From Deltaproteobacteria bacterium (GTDB taxonomy: Bacteria; Desulfobacterota; Binatia; Binatales; Binataceae), in NCBI GenBank assembly GCA_019237115.1, contig JAFAHS010000363.1:1-48142 (forward strand): a stretch of 48,142 nt of DNA, in the 5' to 3' direction. The notes beneath the pieces were generated by a model. That model was not told the DNA's origin. It was given only the letters and a program-made list of their open reading frames with translations, and did not search any database. The position numbers and the translations under genes were made by a program. Positions 27,563-36,751 of this stretch are shown here, piece after piece (position 1 is the first letter of the stretch; each line of letters opens with the position of its first letter).

Positions 27563-28450
27563 TCACCTTGCGTGGGTCTGGACGAAATCTCCGATTCCGT
27601 CTATTGCCTGCTGCCCTTCGTCGAGAATTGGGGCAAAGAGCTGCCAGACGTGAATCATTCGATCCCACCGCTCCAAGGTAACTTCCACTTGAGCCTGTCG
27701 GGCACGCTCCGCCAAGCGAACGGAATCATCAAGCAAACATTCCGAGGTGCCGACCTGAATCAGCAGAGGCGGCAGCCCGACCAAGTCCGCGTAGAGAGGC
27801 GCCGCCAGCGGGGTCCGCGGATCGCATCCGTCTAGATACAGCCTGACGATGGCAACATTCTCCTTTCTCACCATCGGATCTTCGGCAGCCTTGCTGATCA
27901 TCGACTCGCCTGTGCCCTCAAGGTCGACCATTGGAGAGAGCAGAACCCCGGCTGCAGGGCGAGGAAGACCGGCGTCCCTGATTGCAACAAGGGTTGCTGC
28001 GGCCAGTCCGCCGCCCGCCGAATCACCCGCAATCGCGATCAACTCGGGCTTCACCTTTTGCCCCAGTAGCCATCGATAGGAGGCAACCGAATCTTCAACC
28101 GCTGCGGGAAATGGATGTTCCGGCGCAAGACGATAGTCGATCGAGAAGACCCGTGCCTTGGCGGCCTTGGAGAGGCGGGCTGCGAGCGATCTGTAGACAG
28201 CAATCGATCCGCTCACATAGCCCCCGCCGTGAAGATACAGGATCACGCGCGGCGCGCGGGCTCCCGGCATTTCCGCCCATTCGGCCGGGACGGAAGCCGC
28301 CTGAACCGGTGTGAATTTCACTTCGGGGTCGACGGGCAGCAGTGCACCCATCTGCTCGGCCGCCACCCGCATCGCTTTGACGTCGGGGTTTGCGAGCGGC
28401 GGACTGGACTTGATCAGGTTCACCAGATTCTCAAGTTGCTGAAGCGACAT
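27563..28450 (-). CDS. alpha/beta hydrolase, HSL-type esterase
   Basis: 295 residues with the hormone-sensitive-lipase signatures: oxyanion-hole motif HGGGY (74-78), YRLAPEHPFPAAVED, and nucleophile GDSAGG with S144. The catalytic acid is probably in SECLLDDS and the His in DRMIHVWQLF. It hydrolyses short acyl or carboxylic esters in the cytoplasm. It is divergent from the LysR gene at 28567, which probably controls it. Confidence 0.9.
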   Translation of the reverse strand: MSLQQLENLVNLIKSSPPLANPDVKAMRVAAEQMGALLPVDPEVKFTPVQAASVPAEWAEMPGARAPRVILYLHGGGYVSGSIAVYRSLAARLSKAAKARVFSIDYRLAPEHPFPAAVEDSVASYRWLLGQKVKPELIAIAGDSAGGGLAAATLVAIRDAGLPRPAAGVLLSPMVDLEGTGESMISKAAEDPMVRKENVAIVRLYLDGCDPRTPLAAPLYADLVGLPPLLIQVGTSECLLDDSVRLAERARQAQVEVTLERWDRMIHVWQLFAPILDEGQQAIDGIGDFVQTHAR

Positions 28451-28547
28451 CGAACATTTCCTCCGCGATAAAATGAGTTGCCAACCTTGTTTCCACTAGC
28501 ATTCTCCTTAACGGGCCTCTGGAGACAATATAGAATTCAGAGATAGT

Positions 28548-28567
28548 TTGTCGCAAAATTGCAACAA
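28548..28567. promoter_or_regulatory. 20-bp imperfect palindrome, probable LysR-type operator
   Basis: TTGTCGCAA and TTGCAACAA flank a central AA; the two arms match as reverse complements except one position. It ends on the first base of the LysR ATG and lies 98 bases before the divergent esterase. It could be bound by the regulator for autorepression. Confidence 0.6.
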
Positions 28568-29460
28568 TGGATCTTAATCGCGTCAAGATCTTCGCAAGCG
28601 TAGTCGAGCGCGCCGGTTTCACGAGTGCGGCGCGATCGCTCGGAATCAGTAAATCGGCAGTAAGCCGAGCGTTGCAGGATCTCGAGAGTGATATCGGTGT
28701 CCGGCTGCTTCAGCGGACTACCCGGAAGCTTAGCCTGACCAGCGCTGGGCGCGCATATTTCGACAGGATTCGGGGCGCGCTCGGCCATCTCGAAGAAGCA
28801 AACGGAATTGTCAGCGGGATGAACCGCGAGCCCGCGGGTTTGGTCCGGCTTGCCGCCCCCGACCTCGGCGGAATGCTCCTGCCGCGGATAGTAGGCGAAT
28901 TTGTTGCGCGCTACCCACGAATCAGGATCGAGTTGTCCCTCTCCGCGCGCCTGGTCGATCTGGTGGAAGAAGGTTTCGATCTTGCGGTGCGATCCGGACG
29001 ACTTGGCTCATCTTCCTTGATTGCCCGACGCATAGCGACACAGGTATCCGGTCTGTGTGCCAGTGACCGCTATCTGCGCAGGCGAGGATGTCCTGAATCG
29101 CTGAGCGAAGTAGCGGAGCACGACTGCATTCTGATTCGGCGCCCGCACGCCAGCGAAGGCAGCGGCGGGGTGTGGAATCTCAGGAATGGCCTCCGGCGAG
29201 AATCGGTTAAGATCAGCGGACCGCTTATCGTCGACGACCTGGTAGCGGCTTGCGAGGCAATCCGGCTCGGGCTCGGCATCGGGTTCATACCCAGGTTTCC
29301 CGGGCTGACGGACGGACTGGTGCGTATCCTGCCGCAGTACGCTTCGCCTCCGATCCCGGTTAGCGTGGTATGGCCCTCGCGGCGCATGGAACCAACGCGG
29401 GTTGTGCTGTTTCGCGATTTTCTGATGGCGGGATTGCGCCGGGAGCGTTGGGATCGCTGA
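28567..29460 (+). CDS. LysR family regulator
   Basis: 297 residues. The N-terminal winged helix is typical: MDLNRVKIFASVVERAGFTSAARSLGIS, KSAVSRALQDLESDIGVRLLQRTTRKLSLTSAG. The effector-binding domain begins GLVRLAAPDLGGMLLPRIVGEFVARYP (CrgA-like group). It is divergent from the esterase gene across a palindrome and is the likely regulator of that gene. The effector is unknown. Confidence 0.92.
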   Translation: MDLNRVKIFASVVERAGFTSAARSLGISKSAVSRALQDLESDIGVRLLQRTTRKLSLTSAGRAYFDRIRGALGHLEEANGIVSGMNREPAGLVRLAAPDLGGMLLPRIVGEFVARYPRIRIELSLSARLVDLVEEGFDLAVRSGRLGSSSLIARRIATQVSGLCASDRYLRRRGCPESLSEVAEHDCILIRRPHASEGSGGVWNLRNGLRRESVKISGPLIVDDLVAACEAIRLGLGIGFIPRFPGLTDGLVRILPQYASPPIPVSVVWPSRRMEPTRVVLFRDFLMAGLRRERWDR

Positions 29461-29533
29461 ATGGCTGCGCCAACATCCTGCTCAGCTGGCATATCATGCC
29501 GACCAGAGCGCGACCCGGATGGAGGGTCAGTAG

Positions 29534-30895
29534 CTACCGTCCGCCTTGAGCAAGATTGGCAAGCTCTCGCCTGTCGAAGAAGCGATTCACAGGACGGAGC
29601 AAGCCGAGATTTTCTCTAAGCGTCGAGCCCTCGTACTCGCGTCGATAAATTCCCCGTCGTTGCAGCTCGGGGACTACCCGATCCACGAAGTCGTCGAGTC
29701 CGCCCGGAAGATAGGGGAAGAGTATATTGAAGCCGTCGCACGCATCGGTCGCGAGCCACTCTTCCATCTGATCGGCGATTGTTTGGGGTGTGCCAACGAA
29801 GGCCAAGCCTCCATAGCCACCGACGCGCTGCGCTAGTTGCCGCACGGTCAGCGCCTCTCGTCTGGCCAATTCGACGATTCTCGCACGTCCGCTTTGGCTG
29901 GCATTGCTTTCCGGAATTTCCGGTAGCGGACCATCGGGATCGAACCCTGAAGCATCGTGACCGAGCGCGGTCGAAAGCGACGCGATAGCGCTGTCGTAGT
30001 GGACCAGGCTGTCGAGCCGCGCTCGCTTCTCGCGCGCTTCGGCGGTGGTGTCCCCCACCACAACGAAGGCACCGGGAAGGACCTTCAGCCAGTCGGGCGA
30101 GCGCCCGATCTTCCTCATGCGTCCTTTGACGTCGGCATAAAAGGCCCGCGCTCCACCGAGGGTGCCTCCCGGAGCGAAAATGACTTCAGCCGTCTCCGCT
30201 GCCAGTTGCCGGCCAGCCTCTGATGCACCCGCCTGCACTATCACCGGCCAACCCTGGACAGGACGAGCGATATTCAGGGGACCGCGAACATTAAGGTGCT
30301 CGCCATGGTGATTCAGGATGTGCACCTTCCCCGGATCGAAGTACACCCCTGCTTCTACGTCGCGAATGAAGGCATCGTCGGCCCAGCTGTCCCACAGTCC
30401 CGTGACCACCTCGAAGAATTCCCGCGCACGGTGATAGCGGATTTCATGCTCGACATGCTCCTCGAGGCCGAAATTCATCGCCTCGTCCGGGTTGCCTGAG
30501 GTCACTACATTCCAGCCCGCACGGCCGCCACTGATGTGATCGAGCGACGCAAATTTCCGCGCTACGTGGTACGGCTCGTTGTAGGTCGTCGACGCAGTTG
30601 CGATAAGTCCCAGGTGCTCGGTGAGAACCGCGAGCGCCGGCAACAGGGTGAGCGGATCGAAGGAGGTAACCGTCGCACTTCTCTTCAACGCCTGCATGGG
30701 CACATTGAGTACCGCCAGATGGTCTGCCATGAAGAAAGCGTCGAACTTGCCGCGCTCCAACGTCTGCGCGAAGCGCGTGAGATGTTTGAAATTGAAATTC
30801 GCATCCGGAAAAGCTCCTGGATAGCGCCAAGCCGCAGTGTGGATGCTGACAGGGCGCATGAACGCGCCCAAGTGCAATTGACGAGAGCTACTCAC
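29534..30895 (-). CDS. FMN-dependent monooxygenase, NtaA/SnaA/DszA family
   Basis: 453 residues from GTG 30895 (VSSSRQLHLGAF). AAGGAGG at 30901-30907 lies 5 bases upstream, and the SRQLHLGAF start matches the family. The family's long luciferase-like pattern is present: AWRYPGAFPDANFNF, HLTRFAQTLERGKFDAFFMADHLA, FDPLTLLPALAVLTEHLGLIATAS, TYNEPYHVARKFASLDHISGGRAGWNVVTS, NFGLEEHVEHEIRYHRAREF and VIVQAGASEAGRQLAA. The family covers DszA (dibenzothiophene sulfone), NtaA (nitrilotriacetate), SnaA and EmoA. It needs FMNH2. In a window also holding DszB- and DszC-like genes, a sulfone-to-sulfinate step is plausible, but no dyad element precedes it. Confidence 0.88.
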   Translation of the reverse strand: MSSSRQLHLGAFMRPVSIHTAAWRYPGAFPDANFNFKHLTRFAQTLERGKFDAFFMADHLAVLNVPMQALKRSATVTSFDPLTLLPALAVLTEHLGLIATASTTYNEPYHVARKFASLDHISGGRAGWNVVTSGNPDEAMNFGLEEHVEHEIRYHRAREFFEVVTGLWDSWADDAFIRDVEAGVYFDPGKVHILNHHGEHLNVRGPLNIARPVQGWPVIVQAGASEAGRQLAAETAEVIFAPGGTLGGARAFYADVKGRMRKIGRSPDWLKVLPGAFVVVGDTTAEAREKRARLDSLVHYDSAIASLSTALGHDASGFDPDGPLPEIPESNASQSGRARIVELARREALTVRQLAQRVGGYGGLAFVGTPQTIADQMEEWLATDACDGFNILFPYLPGGLDDFVDRVVPELQRRGIYRREYEGSTLRENLGLLRPVNRFFDRRELANLAQGGR

Positions 30896-30900
30896 TGCCG

Positions 30901-30906
30901 CCTCCT
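30901..30906 (-). promoter_or_regulatory. ribosome-binding site fixing a GTG start
   Basis: AGGAGG on the minus strand, 5 bases before GTG 30895. It decides this start over an in-frame ATG at 31012 whose extra 39 residues match nothing in the family. Confidence 0.75.
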
Positions 30907-31068
30907 TTTCCCTATCACTATCTGGATCGCAACTGCGTGGATACAAGACCGAGAATAAGCGACCAGTTGAAGCTCCGCTCCGTGTCTCCTGGTTCGAGCG
31001 TGCCTTGGACACATCTGCACGAACCCCGCAGATCTCAGCGGGGCGGCGCCCCCGAGCGTCTCAGCAGG

Positions 31069-31270
31069 CTAGTGCCCTAATGCGCGGCGGACTGCACGCT
31101 CGAGCTGATCGATCTCCTCCCGGGTATTGGATAGAGCCAGTGACTGATGCACCGCAACTTCCCTCCGGAAGCGCTCGTCGGCTGTGCGCAGTGATGCCCA
31201 GCCCGGACTGTACCTCGCCTTTTGGTCGGCCACGACCTGGAAGAGAAATTCCTGTCTACTTCGGACCGCG
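31069..31270 (-). pseudogene. cysteine desulfurase (SufS-type) C-terminal remnant
   Basis: The minus strand reads [12 protein letters not shown] in one frame (the catalytic-Cys motif of SufS). The next frame reads DERFRREVAVHQSLALSNTR, then REEIDQLERAVRRALGH and TAG (31069-31071). The intact desulfurase at 31510 ends with the same pattern ([15 protein letters not shown] to [10 protein letters not shown]), roughly half the residues being shared. Only about the last 60 codons survive, with a frameshift after the Cys motif and no recognisable N-terminal part. It is a decayed paralogue immediately downstream of the intact gene. Confidence 0.8.
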
Positions 31271-31509
31271 GCGAGATCAGGAAAAAATCACTCGGGCTCA
31301 ACCTTCACTCGGGAGTACACAGGTGAGAGTGTCGATTGATGCCCATTTTGAATCGCAATTTCTCTTGGCTCGTGGTCCACTAGCGCGTGCCGTGGCTGAA
31401 TCGCAGGGAGCGACAAATGGTGGTGTTTTGCGTTCCTCTGCGCAGCGAATGGCTAGAGCGTGTAGACGATCTCTGTGGGAGTTCGATAGGATCTTGGGAC
31501 GATTTGCGA

Positions 31510-33960
31510 TCAGTGCCTCAAGGCTCTACGCACCGCTCGGACCAGCGTGTCGATGTCGGCGTGGTTGTTGTATACCGCAAGTGACGGACGCACCGTAGCA
31601 TCGACTCCGAAGCGATCCATAGTCGGCTGGGCGCAATGATGGCCGGCCCGTACCGCGATGCCATCCTGATCAAGAATCCGGCCCACGTCTTCCGCGCTGA
31701 TGCCGTCAACGACAAACGACATGGCACCGGCCTTTTCGGCTGCGGTCCCAATCATCCGCAGGCCGGAAATCTGGCTCAACGTCTCGGTGGCATAGGCCAT
31801 GAGCTCGCGTTCATGGAACGCTACGTTCACCATTCCGATGCGATCAAGGTAGTCGACGGCGGCGCCGAGCCCGACTGCAGGAGCTAAGGTTGCCGTTCCC
31901 GCTTCGAAACGCGCCGGCGGATCGGCGAACGTGCTTTTCTCGAACGTTACCCGCTGAATCATGTTGCCGCCTCCTTGCCAGGGAGGCATCTCATCAAGCA
32001 AAGCCTTCTTGCCGTAGAGCACACCGACACCGCTGGGGCCGAACAATTTATGGCCCGAAAGCACGTAAAAGTCCGCGTCCAGCGTCTGCACGTTGACGGG
32101 AAAGTGCGCCACCGCCTGCGCACCATCGATTAGCACTCGGGCGCCAACACGGTGCGCCATCTGTACCATCTCCTGGGCGGGAAGGATGGTTCCCAGGGCG
32201 TTCGAAACGTGCGTGAACGCAACCATCCGCGTCCGTGGCCCAAGAAGCTTGCCATAATCATCCAGCATCACCTCACCACGATCGGAAACGGGAACGACGC
32301 GAATGACCGCACCAACCTCGTCCGCCACGAACTGCCAGGGCACGATATTAGAATGATGCTCGAGCGTGGTCAGGACGATTTCATCGCCCGCCCCGATATG
32401 CCTGCGTCCCCAACTACTGGCGACCAGGTTGATCGCCTCGGTGGTGCCGCGCACGAATACGACTTCGCTCGGCGATGATGCACCCAGAAACCGCGCCAGC
32501 TTTTCCCTGGCGCCTTCGTAGGCGTCGGTGGAACGCGCCGCCAGCGTATGCGCACCGCGGTGGACGTTAGAGTATTCGTGTTCGTAGTAATGCACGAGAC
32601 GTTGAATGACGGCTCGGGGCTTTTGAGTCGTGGCGGCATTGTCGAGCCACACGAGCGGCTTGCCATGGACCCGTTCCTGCAGAATCGGAAAGTCGCGGCG
32701 TATGTCCCTGACATCGAAGATACGGCGGGAAAAGGAGGAACCCGGGCTTGATCGCGTAGCAAGAGTTGGCGTCAGGAAATAATACCCGGGAGTACCTGGC
32801 GCCGCGCTAGCCGACGCCGATGGCTCGGCGTCACCGAAGAGTCGCGGCAGTGCGCCATCCATACCTTGCGCAGTCGACGGCAGCTCCACGGCGCCGGGAA
32901 ACGGTGCCGGGGAGCCCGGGATTGACGTGTTCGGTATCATCGCTCCACCGGAAAGCGTCATCGGTACTGCTGTGCCAGGCACCACCGTTGCTGGGATAGC
33001 TGGGTGCGCTGCGGGCATACTAGTCGTGGCGCCGGGTGCCGACCCGCCGAGGATCGGCGTGTCAGCACGAGACATCGGCACGGTTTCGCCTGGGACTACT
33101 GCACTCGCCATCGCTTCAGGAACCGCGGGGGCACTAAGCACGGCGCCAGACGCCCATTTACCGGGGATTGGTGCGCCAGGACGCGAGGTCGGCACTGCTG
33201 CACCTGGAAGCAGCGCGGCCGGTACCGCTTCAGGAACACCGGGCATATCAATTGCCGCACCTGGTACCGAAGCACCGGGAATTGGCGCGCCACGACGAGA
33301 TGCCGGCACCGCTGCACCTGGAAGCACCGCAGCTGGTACCGCTTCGGGCACTGGCGGTGCGGTCATCGTCGCATTCGCGGCTGGGGCACCAGGCATCGGC
33401 GCAGCGGGACGCGACATCGGAACTGTTTGGCCTGGCGCCAATGCTGCCGGGATTGCGTGGGGAACAGCGGGTGTCATGACCGCCGCCGCAGGTACCGAGG
33501 CGCCGGGAATCGGCACGCCCAGGCGCGACGGTGGCATCGCCGCGGGAACCACCCCAACCGGTGTAGCTTCAGGAACCGGGGGCGTGGTGATCAGTGGGCC
33601 GGGTACCGATGCACCGGGAATCGGCGCGCCGGCCGGCGACGCGAGTGTTGGCGCACTCGTGATTGTCGCAGCAGGAATCGACTCGGAAATCGCCACCGGG
33701 CCGGGCGCTATCGCCGCTGGTGGCTGAGGCGGGGGATTGGGAATGCTAGCGCCGGGAAGCGGGGCTACAGCGACTATCCCGCTTGGAAGAGCAGGTCCCT
33801 GTATGGCGCCGAAAAGATTGCGCGCCATTTGATCGATTACCCCCGCGTCGATGTTGACCAATATTCCCTCGGCCGCAGCCGCCTTGTTCTCCTGACTGGC
33901 CGTGGTTGCTGCCGAAGTGGCCTGTCGGCCGCCCAGCACCTTGATGCCCTGCTCATTCAT
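31510..33960 (-). CDS. encapsulin-cargo cysteine desulfurase with long disordered N-terminus
   Basis: 816 residues. The C-terminal half (from about residue 405, [15 protein letters not shown]) is a complete SufS-type desulfurase: [10 protein letters not shown], the PLP lysine in [10 protein letters not shown], and the catalytic cysteine C776 in [11 protein letters not shown]. It removes sulfur from cysteine to yield persulfide and alanine. The first 400 residues are Pro/Ala/Gly-rich and carry six 38-residue repeats. This layout matches cysteine desulfurases packaged inside Family 2 encapsulins (as in SrpI-type compartments), where the disordered extension loads the enzyme into the shell. The ATG overlaps the encapsulin stop by 8 bases (ATGAATGA), so shell and cargo are co-translated. 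Free SufS proteins are about 410 residues. Confidence 0.92.
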   Translation of the reverse strand: MNEQGIKVLGGRQATSAATTASQENKAAAAEGILVNIDAGVIDQMARNLFGAIQGPALPSGIVAVAPLPGASIPNPPPQPPAAIAPGPVAISESIPAATITSAPTLASPAGAPIPGASVPGPLITTPPVPEATPVGVVPAAMPPSRLGVPIPGASVPAAAVMTPAVPHAIPAALAPGQTVPMSRPAAPMPGAPAANATMTAPPVPEAVPAAVLPGAAVPASRRGAPIPGASVPGAAIDMPGVPEAVPAALLPGAAVPTSRPGAPIPGKWASGAVLSAPAVPEAMASAVVPGETVPMSRADTPILGGSAPGATTSMPAAHPAIPATVVPGTAVPMTLSGGAMIPNTSIPGSPAPFPGAVELPSTAQGMDGALPRLFGDAEPSASASAAPGTPGYYFLTPTLATRSSPGSSFSRRIFDVRDIRRDFPILQERVHGKPLVWLDNAATTQKPRAVIQRLVHYYEHEYSNVHRGAHTLAARSTDAYEGAREKLARFLGASSPSEVVFVRGTTEAINLVASSWGRRHIGAGDEIVLTTLEHHSNIVPWQFVADEVGAVIRVVPVSDRGEVMLDDYGKLLGPRTRMVAFTHVSNALGTILPAQEMVQMAHRVGARVLIDGAQAVAHFPVNVQTLDADFYVLSGHKLFGPSGVGVLYGKKALLDEMPPWQGGGNMIQRVTFEKSTFADPPARFEAGTATLAPAVGLGAAVDYLDRIGMVNVAFHERELMAYATETLSQISGLRMIGTAAEKAGAMSFVVDGISAEDVGRILDQDGIAVRAGHHCAQPTMDRFGVDATVRPSLAVYNNHADIDTLVRAVRRALRH
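32950..33630 (-). repeat. six tandem 38-residue (114-bp) repeats in the cargo-loading region
   Basis: Residues 111-337 of the desulfurase form units of 37, 38, 38, 38, 38 and 38 residues with consensus [12 protein letters not shown], then [20 protein letters not shown]. A seventh, partial unit follows and a partial one precedes (APLPGASIP, residues 66-74). The units are diverged, not identical, so this is old or under selection. It probably carries multivalent shell-binding motifs. Confidence 0.85.
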
Positions 33961-35404
33961 AGTCGTGGTAGTTACCGACTTCGACGCCCTCGAGCACCGC
34001 GAGCGCGTCGTCAGTCAGCACCGCAGCGGAAAAATACAGCGTGGCCAGGTATGACGCCGTAGCGTAATCGTCGATCCCCATGAAACGCACTGAGAGCCCG
34101 GGGACCTGCTCGCCTGGCAAACCAATCTGCTGAAGGCCCACGACACCCTGTTTGGGCTCACCAACCCGCATCAAAAGGATGCTGGTCAGGCCAGCCGAAC
34201 GATCCTCGCCCCGGTTGGCGGAATGCGGCAGCCGGGTCACGTTGGGGTCAATCGGCAGTTTGTCCGATGGGACAAGCGGAACTCCACGCCAGGTTAGAAA
34301 CGGCGAACCGAAAATATTCACGGTCGGCGGCGGCACACCCCGGCGCGTGCATTCACGCCCGAACGCGGCAATGGCCCTGGGATGGGCGAGGAAGAATGCG
34401 GGTTCCTTCCACACGCGAGCGAGCAAGTCGTCCATATCGTCAGGGGTCGGCGGGCCTGAGCGCGTGCGGATGCGCATTTGCGGAACCGCAGCCTGCAGCA
34501 GGCCAAATTCCGGATCGTTGATAATCTCAGACTCCTGCCTTTCCTTCATGCCTTCGATAGTCAGACGAAGTTGCTCACGCAGTTGATCGTAATTGTTGTT
34601 GTAAAGATCGGTGACTCGGCTATGGAGTCGGATAACCGTCTGCATTACGCTGAGCGAATATTGCCGCGGCGTCTCATCGTAATCGACAAACGTTCGCTGC
34701 AGCTCAGGCTCCCCCTCCTGATACGAGGAGATGTCGAAGGCCGCCTCTCCGTAACGGTTGTGCTTGGGACCATCCTCCTCGCGCTGCCGCATCAGCGCCT
34801 CGAATCCGGCGCGCAGTTCCGGTGAGCCGTCAAGCAATTGGCGAAAGCGCGCGCGCTCCAGGGTCATGAAAACGCTCGGCGTCAGGGTCTGCGCGGTGGT
34901 GGTGTGCCGCCAATCGGAGAGAAACGCGGTCTCGCCGAAGAAGTCGCCGTCACCATACAAGGCCAAACGGAGCTTTTCCCCGTGCGCGTCGGTGGTCGCG
35001 ATCTCGACCTTGCCCTTTACTATAATATAGAGCTTTTCGCCTGCGTCACCCTCATTGTAAAGAGTAACCCCGCCGTCGTGACGTTCTTCAACCAGCAAGC
35101 CGGTAATCGCTTCGAGGAGCGGGTTTTCGGCACCGCGAAGTAGCGCCAGCGCGCGCATGGCACCCGGTTCGACCCTCGCCCGGTTTTCTTCCAGTCGCGA
35201 TATTATTCGGTCGCTCTGCCTGACCACGATCCGTCGCCGGTTAACCTGATAAGTGCCGCCCTCAATGTTCACCCACGGCAGCAGGTGCAGAAGCCATCGC
35301 GGGGACACCGCCACCATCTGCGGTGCGGTCAGCGTGGGATTGGACAGCGTGCGGGCTGCACGCACACTGAGCGTGTTGTTGGTTACCGAGTTTGATTCCG
35401 GCAT
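33953..35404 (-). CDS. Family 2B encapsulin shell protein (cNMP-binding domain inserted)
   Basis: 483 residues. It combines an encapsulin HK97-type shell protein with an internal cyclic-nucleotide-binding domain (about residues 100-190). That domain has [26 protein letters not shown], then [23 protein letters not shown], the phosphate-binding-cassette region. The shell part starts [13 protein letters not shown] and continues after the insert: [30 protein letters not shown] (in pieces), [52 protein letters not shown] lies about 6 bases before ATG 35404. The next gene is its desulfurase cargo. By analogy with SrpI-type compartments it stores or handles sulfur; cAMP or cGMP binding could gate the shell. 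Confidence 0.92.
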   Translation of the reverse strand: MPESNSVTNNTLSVRAARTLSNPTLTAPQMVAVSPRWLLHLLPWVNIEGGTYQVNRRRIVVRQSDRIISRLEENRARVEPGAMRALALLRGAENPLLEAITGLLVEERHDGGVTLYNEGDAGEKLYIIVKGKVEIATTDAHGEKLRLALYGDGDFFGETAFLSDWRHTTTAQTLTPSVFMTLERARFRQLLDGSPELRAGFEALMRQREEDGPKHNRYGEAAFDISSYQEGEPELQRTFVDYDETPRQYSLSVMQTVIRLHSRVTDLYNNNYDQLREQLRLTIEGMKERQESEIINDPEFGLLQAAVPQMRIRTRSGPPTPDDMDDLLARVWKEPAFFLAHPRAIAAFGRECTRRGVPPPTVNIFGSPFLTWRGVPLVPSDKLPIDPNVTRLPHSANRGEDRSAGLTSILLMRVGEPKQGVVGLQQIGLPGEQVPGLSVRFMGIDDYATASYLATLYFSAAVLTDDALAVLEGVEVGNYHDYE

Positions 35405-35854
35405 CGCTTATCCTCATACTAAGACTAGATTGGTTTCTTCGCGCGGCCCGACGGTCCAACGGACTGATGCACGCGTCCATGTGTGGCGTTCATTGTCTTT
35501 TGGCCTGCGGTGGCTCCGCTCAGCTCTGCTAGGTACGGGTTATTTGATAGGACTGTCTGATCGCTGTCAACTTCGCTTCAACCGAAAATCCCACACCTGC
35601 TTCTCTAAAATCTACAGAAAAGATTGCAGGAATCAGAGTAGTAGGTCTCGTGCCCTGTCCGATCTCCTCGAACTAGACGTGCAGAGCCTTAACATGACTG
35701 GTGCCTAACGCGACTTCAATTATGGTTCTGATGAAATGCTGACGCAGACGTCGTGTCGAAGCTGAGTAATGAGTAACCGGTATAGTAAGAATCGTCTCAT
35801 AGTATGATTTTCTCTTCGCTGAATTCTTGAATGTCACTGCGAGAGGCGGTCAGC
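35405..35854. other. encapsulin upstream region, no intact gene
   Basis: About 450 bases containing the encapsulin promoter region. A CTAGTCTTAG stretch (about 35417-35426, minus strand) resembles one arm of the sulfur dyad but lacks the second arm. No coding pattern is recognised. Confidence 0.45.
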
Positions 35855-36110
35855 TCAGTTACAGCTTCCCTCGTCGAAGGCATCAGATGGGAGCGTCCTT
35901 GCCGCAGTGATATGGCTTCCGGGAGCCGCGGTCGTCAGCCAGAGATTGCGACCGATAGTCGCTCCACTGCCCTATGAGAGTCTGTCCGAGAATCATAGCG
36001 CAGGTTATCACACGTCTTCAAAATGCGACGGCGGGCGCTACCTTGACGATTTCCGACCGACGCTGCTGGAAGGGATCTCCGTACGGGTCGTAATGCAGCG
36101 GCAGTTTGAT
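35855..36110 (-). pseudogene. serine acetyltransferase (cysE) C-terminal remnant
   Basis: Read on the minus strand, several frames together follow the end of the intact CysE at 44078. RYQTAAAL and RRSLPA resemble [14 protein letters not shown]. Next come HFEDV, AMILGQTLIGQ ([11 protein letters not shown]) and ATIGRNLWLTTAAPGSHITA ([20 protein letters not shown]). Finally SDAFDEG leads to a TGA at 35855-35857. At least two frameshifts break it. It lies upstream of the encapsulin gene, where an srpH-like acetyltransferase gene would be expected in an srpGHI-type operon. Confidence 0.75.
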
Positions 36111-36322
36111 ATCGAAGAGGAACCGATCAGGCACAATAGTTATCCGTTAGTGAAAGATGGCAGCATCCAGCCAGCGTCTTGGGAATGTACTGGCGGCGAT
36201 AACGAGCTCTTCTAAAGAGATCAGAACAATGCAACTATTGAAGTGTTTCTGTGTGCTTGCAGGATTACAACCCACGATGTCTCCGCTGAAGGAGCCCCTG
36301 CGGTTAAGACAGGGAGATACTG

Positions 36323-36745
36323 ATGCATAATTTCACGCCTTTGAGCGGGTTGATCGGCGGCGTTTTGATTGGAATCGCAGCAAGCGGACTGCTGTTCGTC
36401 AACGGAAGGATTGCTGGAATCAGCAATATTTTTGGCAGCTTGATTCCTCCTTCAGGCGGTGATGCGGGATGGCGGCTCGCCTTCGTGGCGGGACTCCTAT
36501 CTGGCGGCCTGGTATTGGTTTTCGGCTATCCGGAAGCGTTTGGTCAGCGACCTCCAGCATCGCTTTCGGTCCTGGCTGCGGCCGGACTCCTGGTCGGATT
36601 CGGAGCCAGCGTCGGCAACGGCTGCACCAGCGGTCACGGCGTGTGCGGTCTCGCCAGGCGTTCCCCACGCTCACTGTTAGCAGTCGCCACTTTCATGACG
36701 ACCGGCGCGGCCACAGTTTACGTGGTCAATCATCTCCTGGGCTAG
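36323..36745 (+). CDS. YeeE/YedE family sulfur transport protein, N-terminal-half type
   Basis: 140 residues, about four membrane helices. It has the conserved cysteine motif GASVGNGCTSGHGVCGLARRSPRSL (in YeeE this helix lines the thiosulfate path). GGGAGAT lies 4-5 bases before the ATG. It is followed by a second half-type protein 6 bases downstream; the pair corresponds to one full-length YeeE. Known members import thiosulfate or persulfide-type sulfur. Next to an encapsulin sulfur locus it probably brings in inorganic sulfur. Confidence 0.9.
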   Translation: MHNFTPLSGLIGGVLIGIAASGLLFVNGRIAGISNIFGSLIPPSGGDAGWRLAFVAGLLSGGLVLVFGYPEAFGQRPPASLSVLAAAGLLVGFGASVGNGCTSGHGVCGLARRSPRSLLAVATFMTTGAATVYVVNHLLG

Positions 36746-36751
36746 CCTGCG

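Noticed and set aside
32950..33630. CRISPR-like periodicity
   Set aside because: The period is 114 bases, in frame and protein-level; units are diverged and there are no unique spacers.
33004..34062. 352-codon plus-strand frame rich in Arg, Cys and Trp
   Set aside because: It is a shadow of the Pro/Ala-rich repeats of the desulfurase and continues into the encapsulin antisense; no family resemblance.
35417..35426. possible sixth sulfur dyad upstream of the encapsulin gene
   Set aside because: Only one arm (CTAGTC) is present; no matching arm lies 13 bases away on either side.
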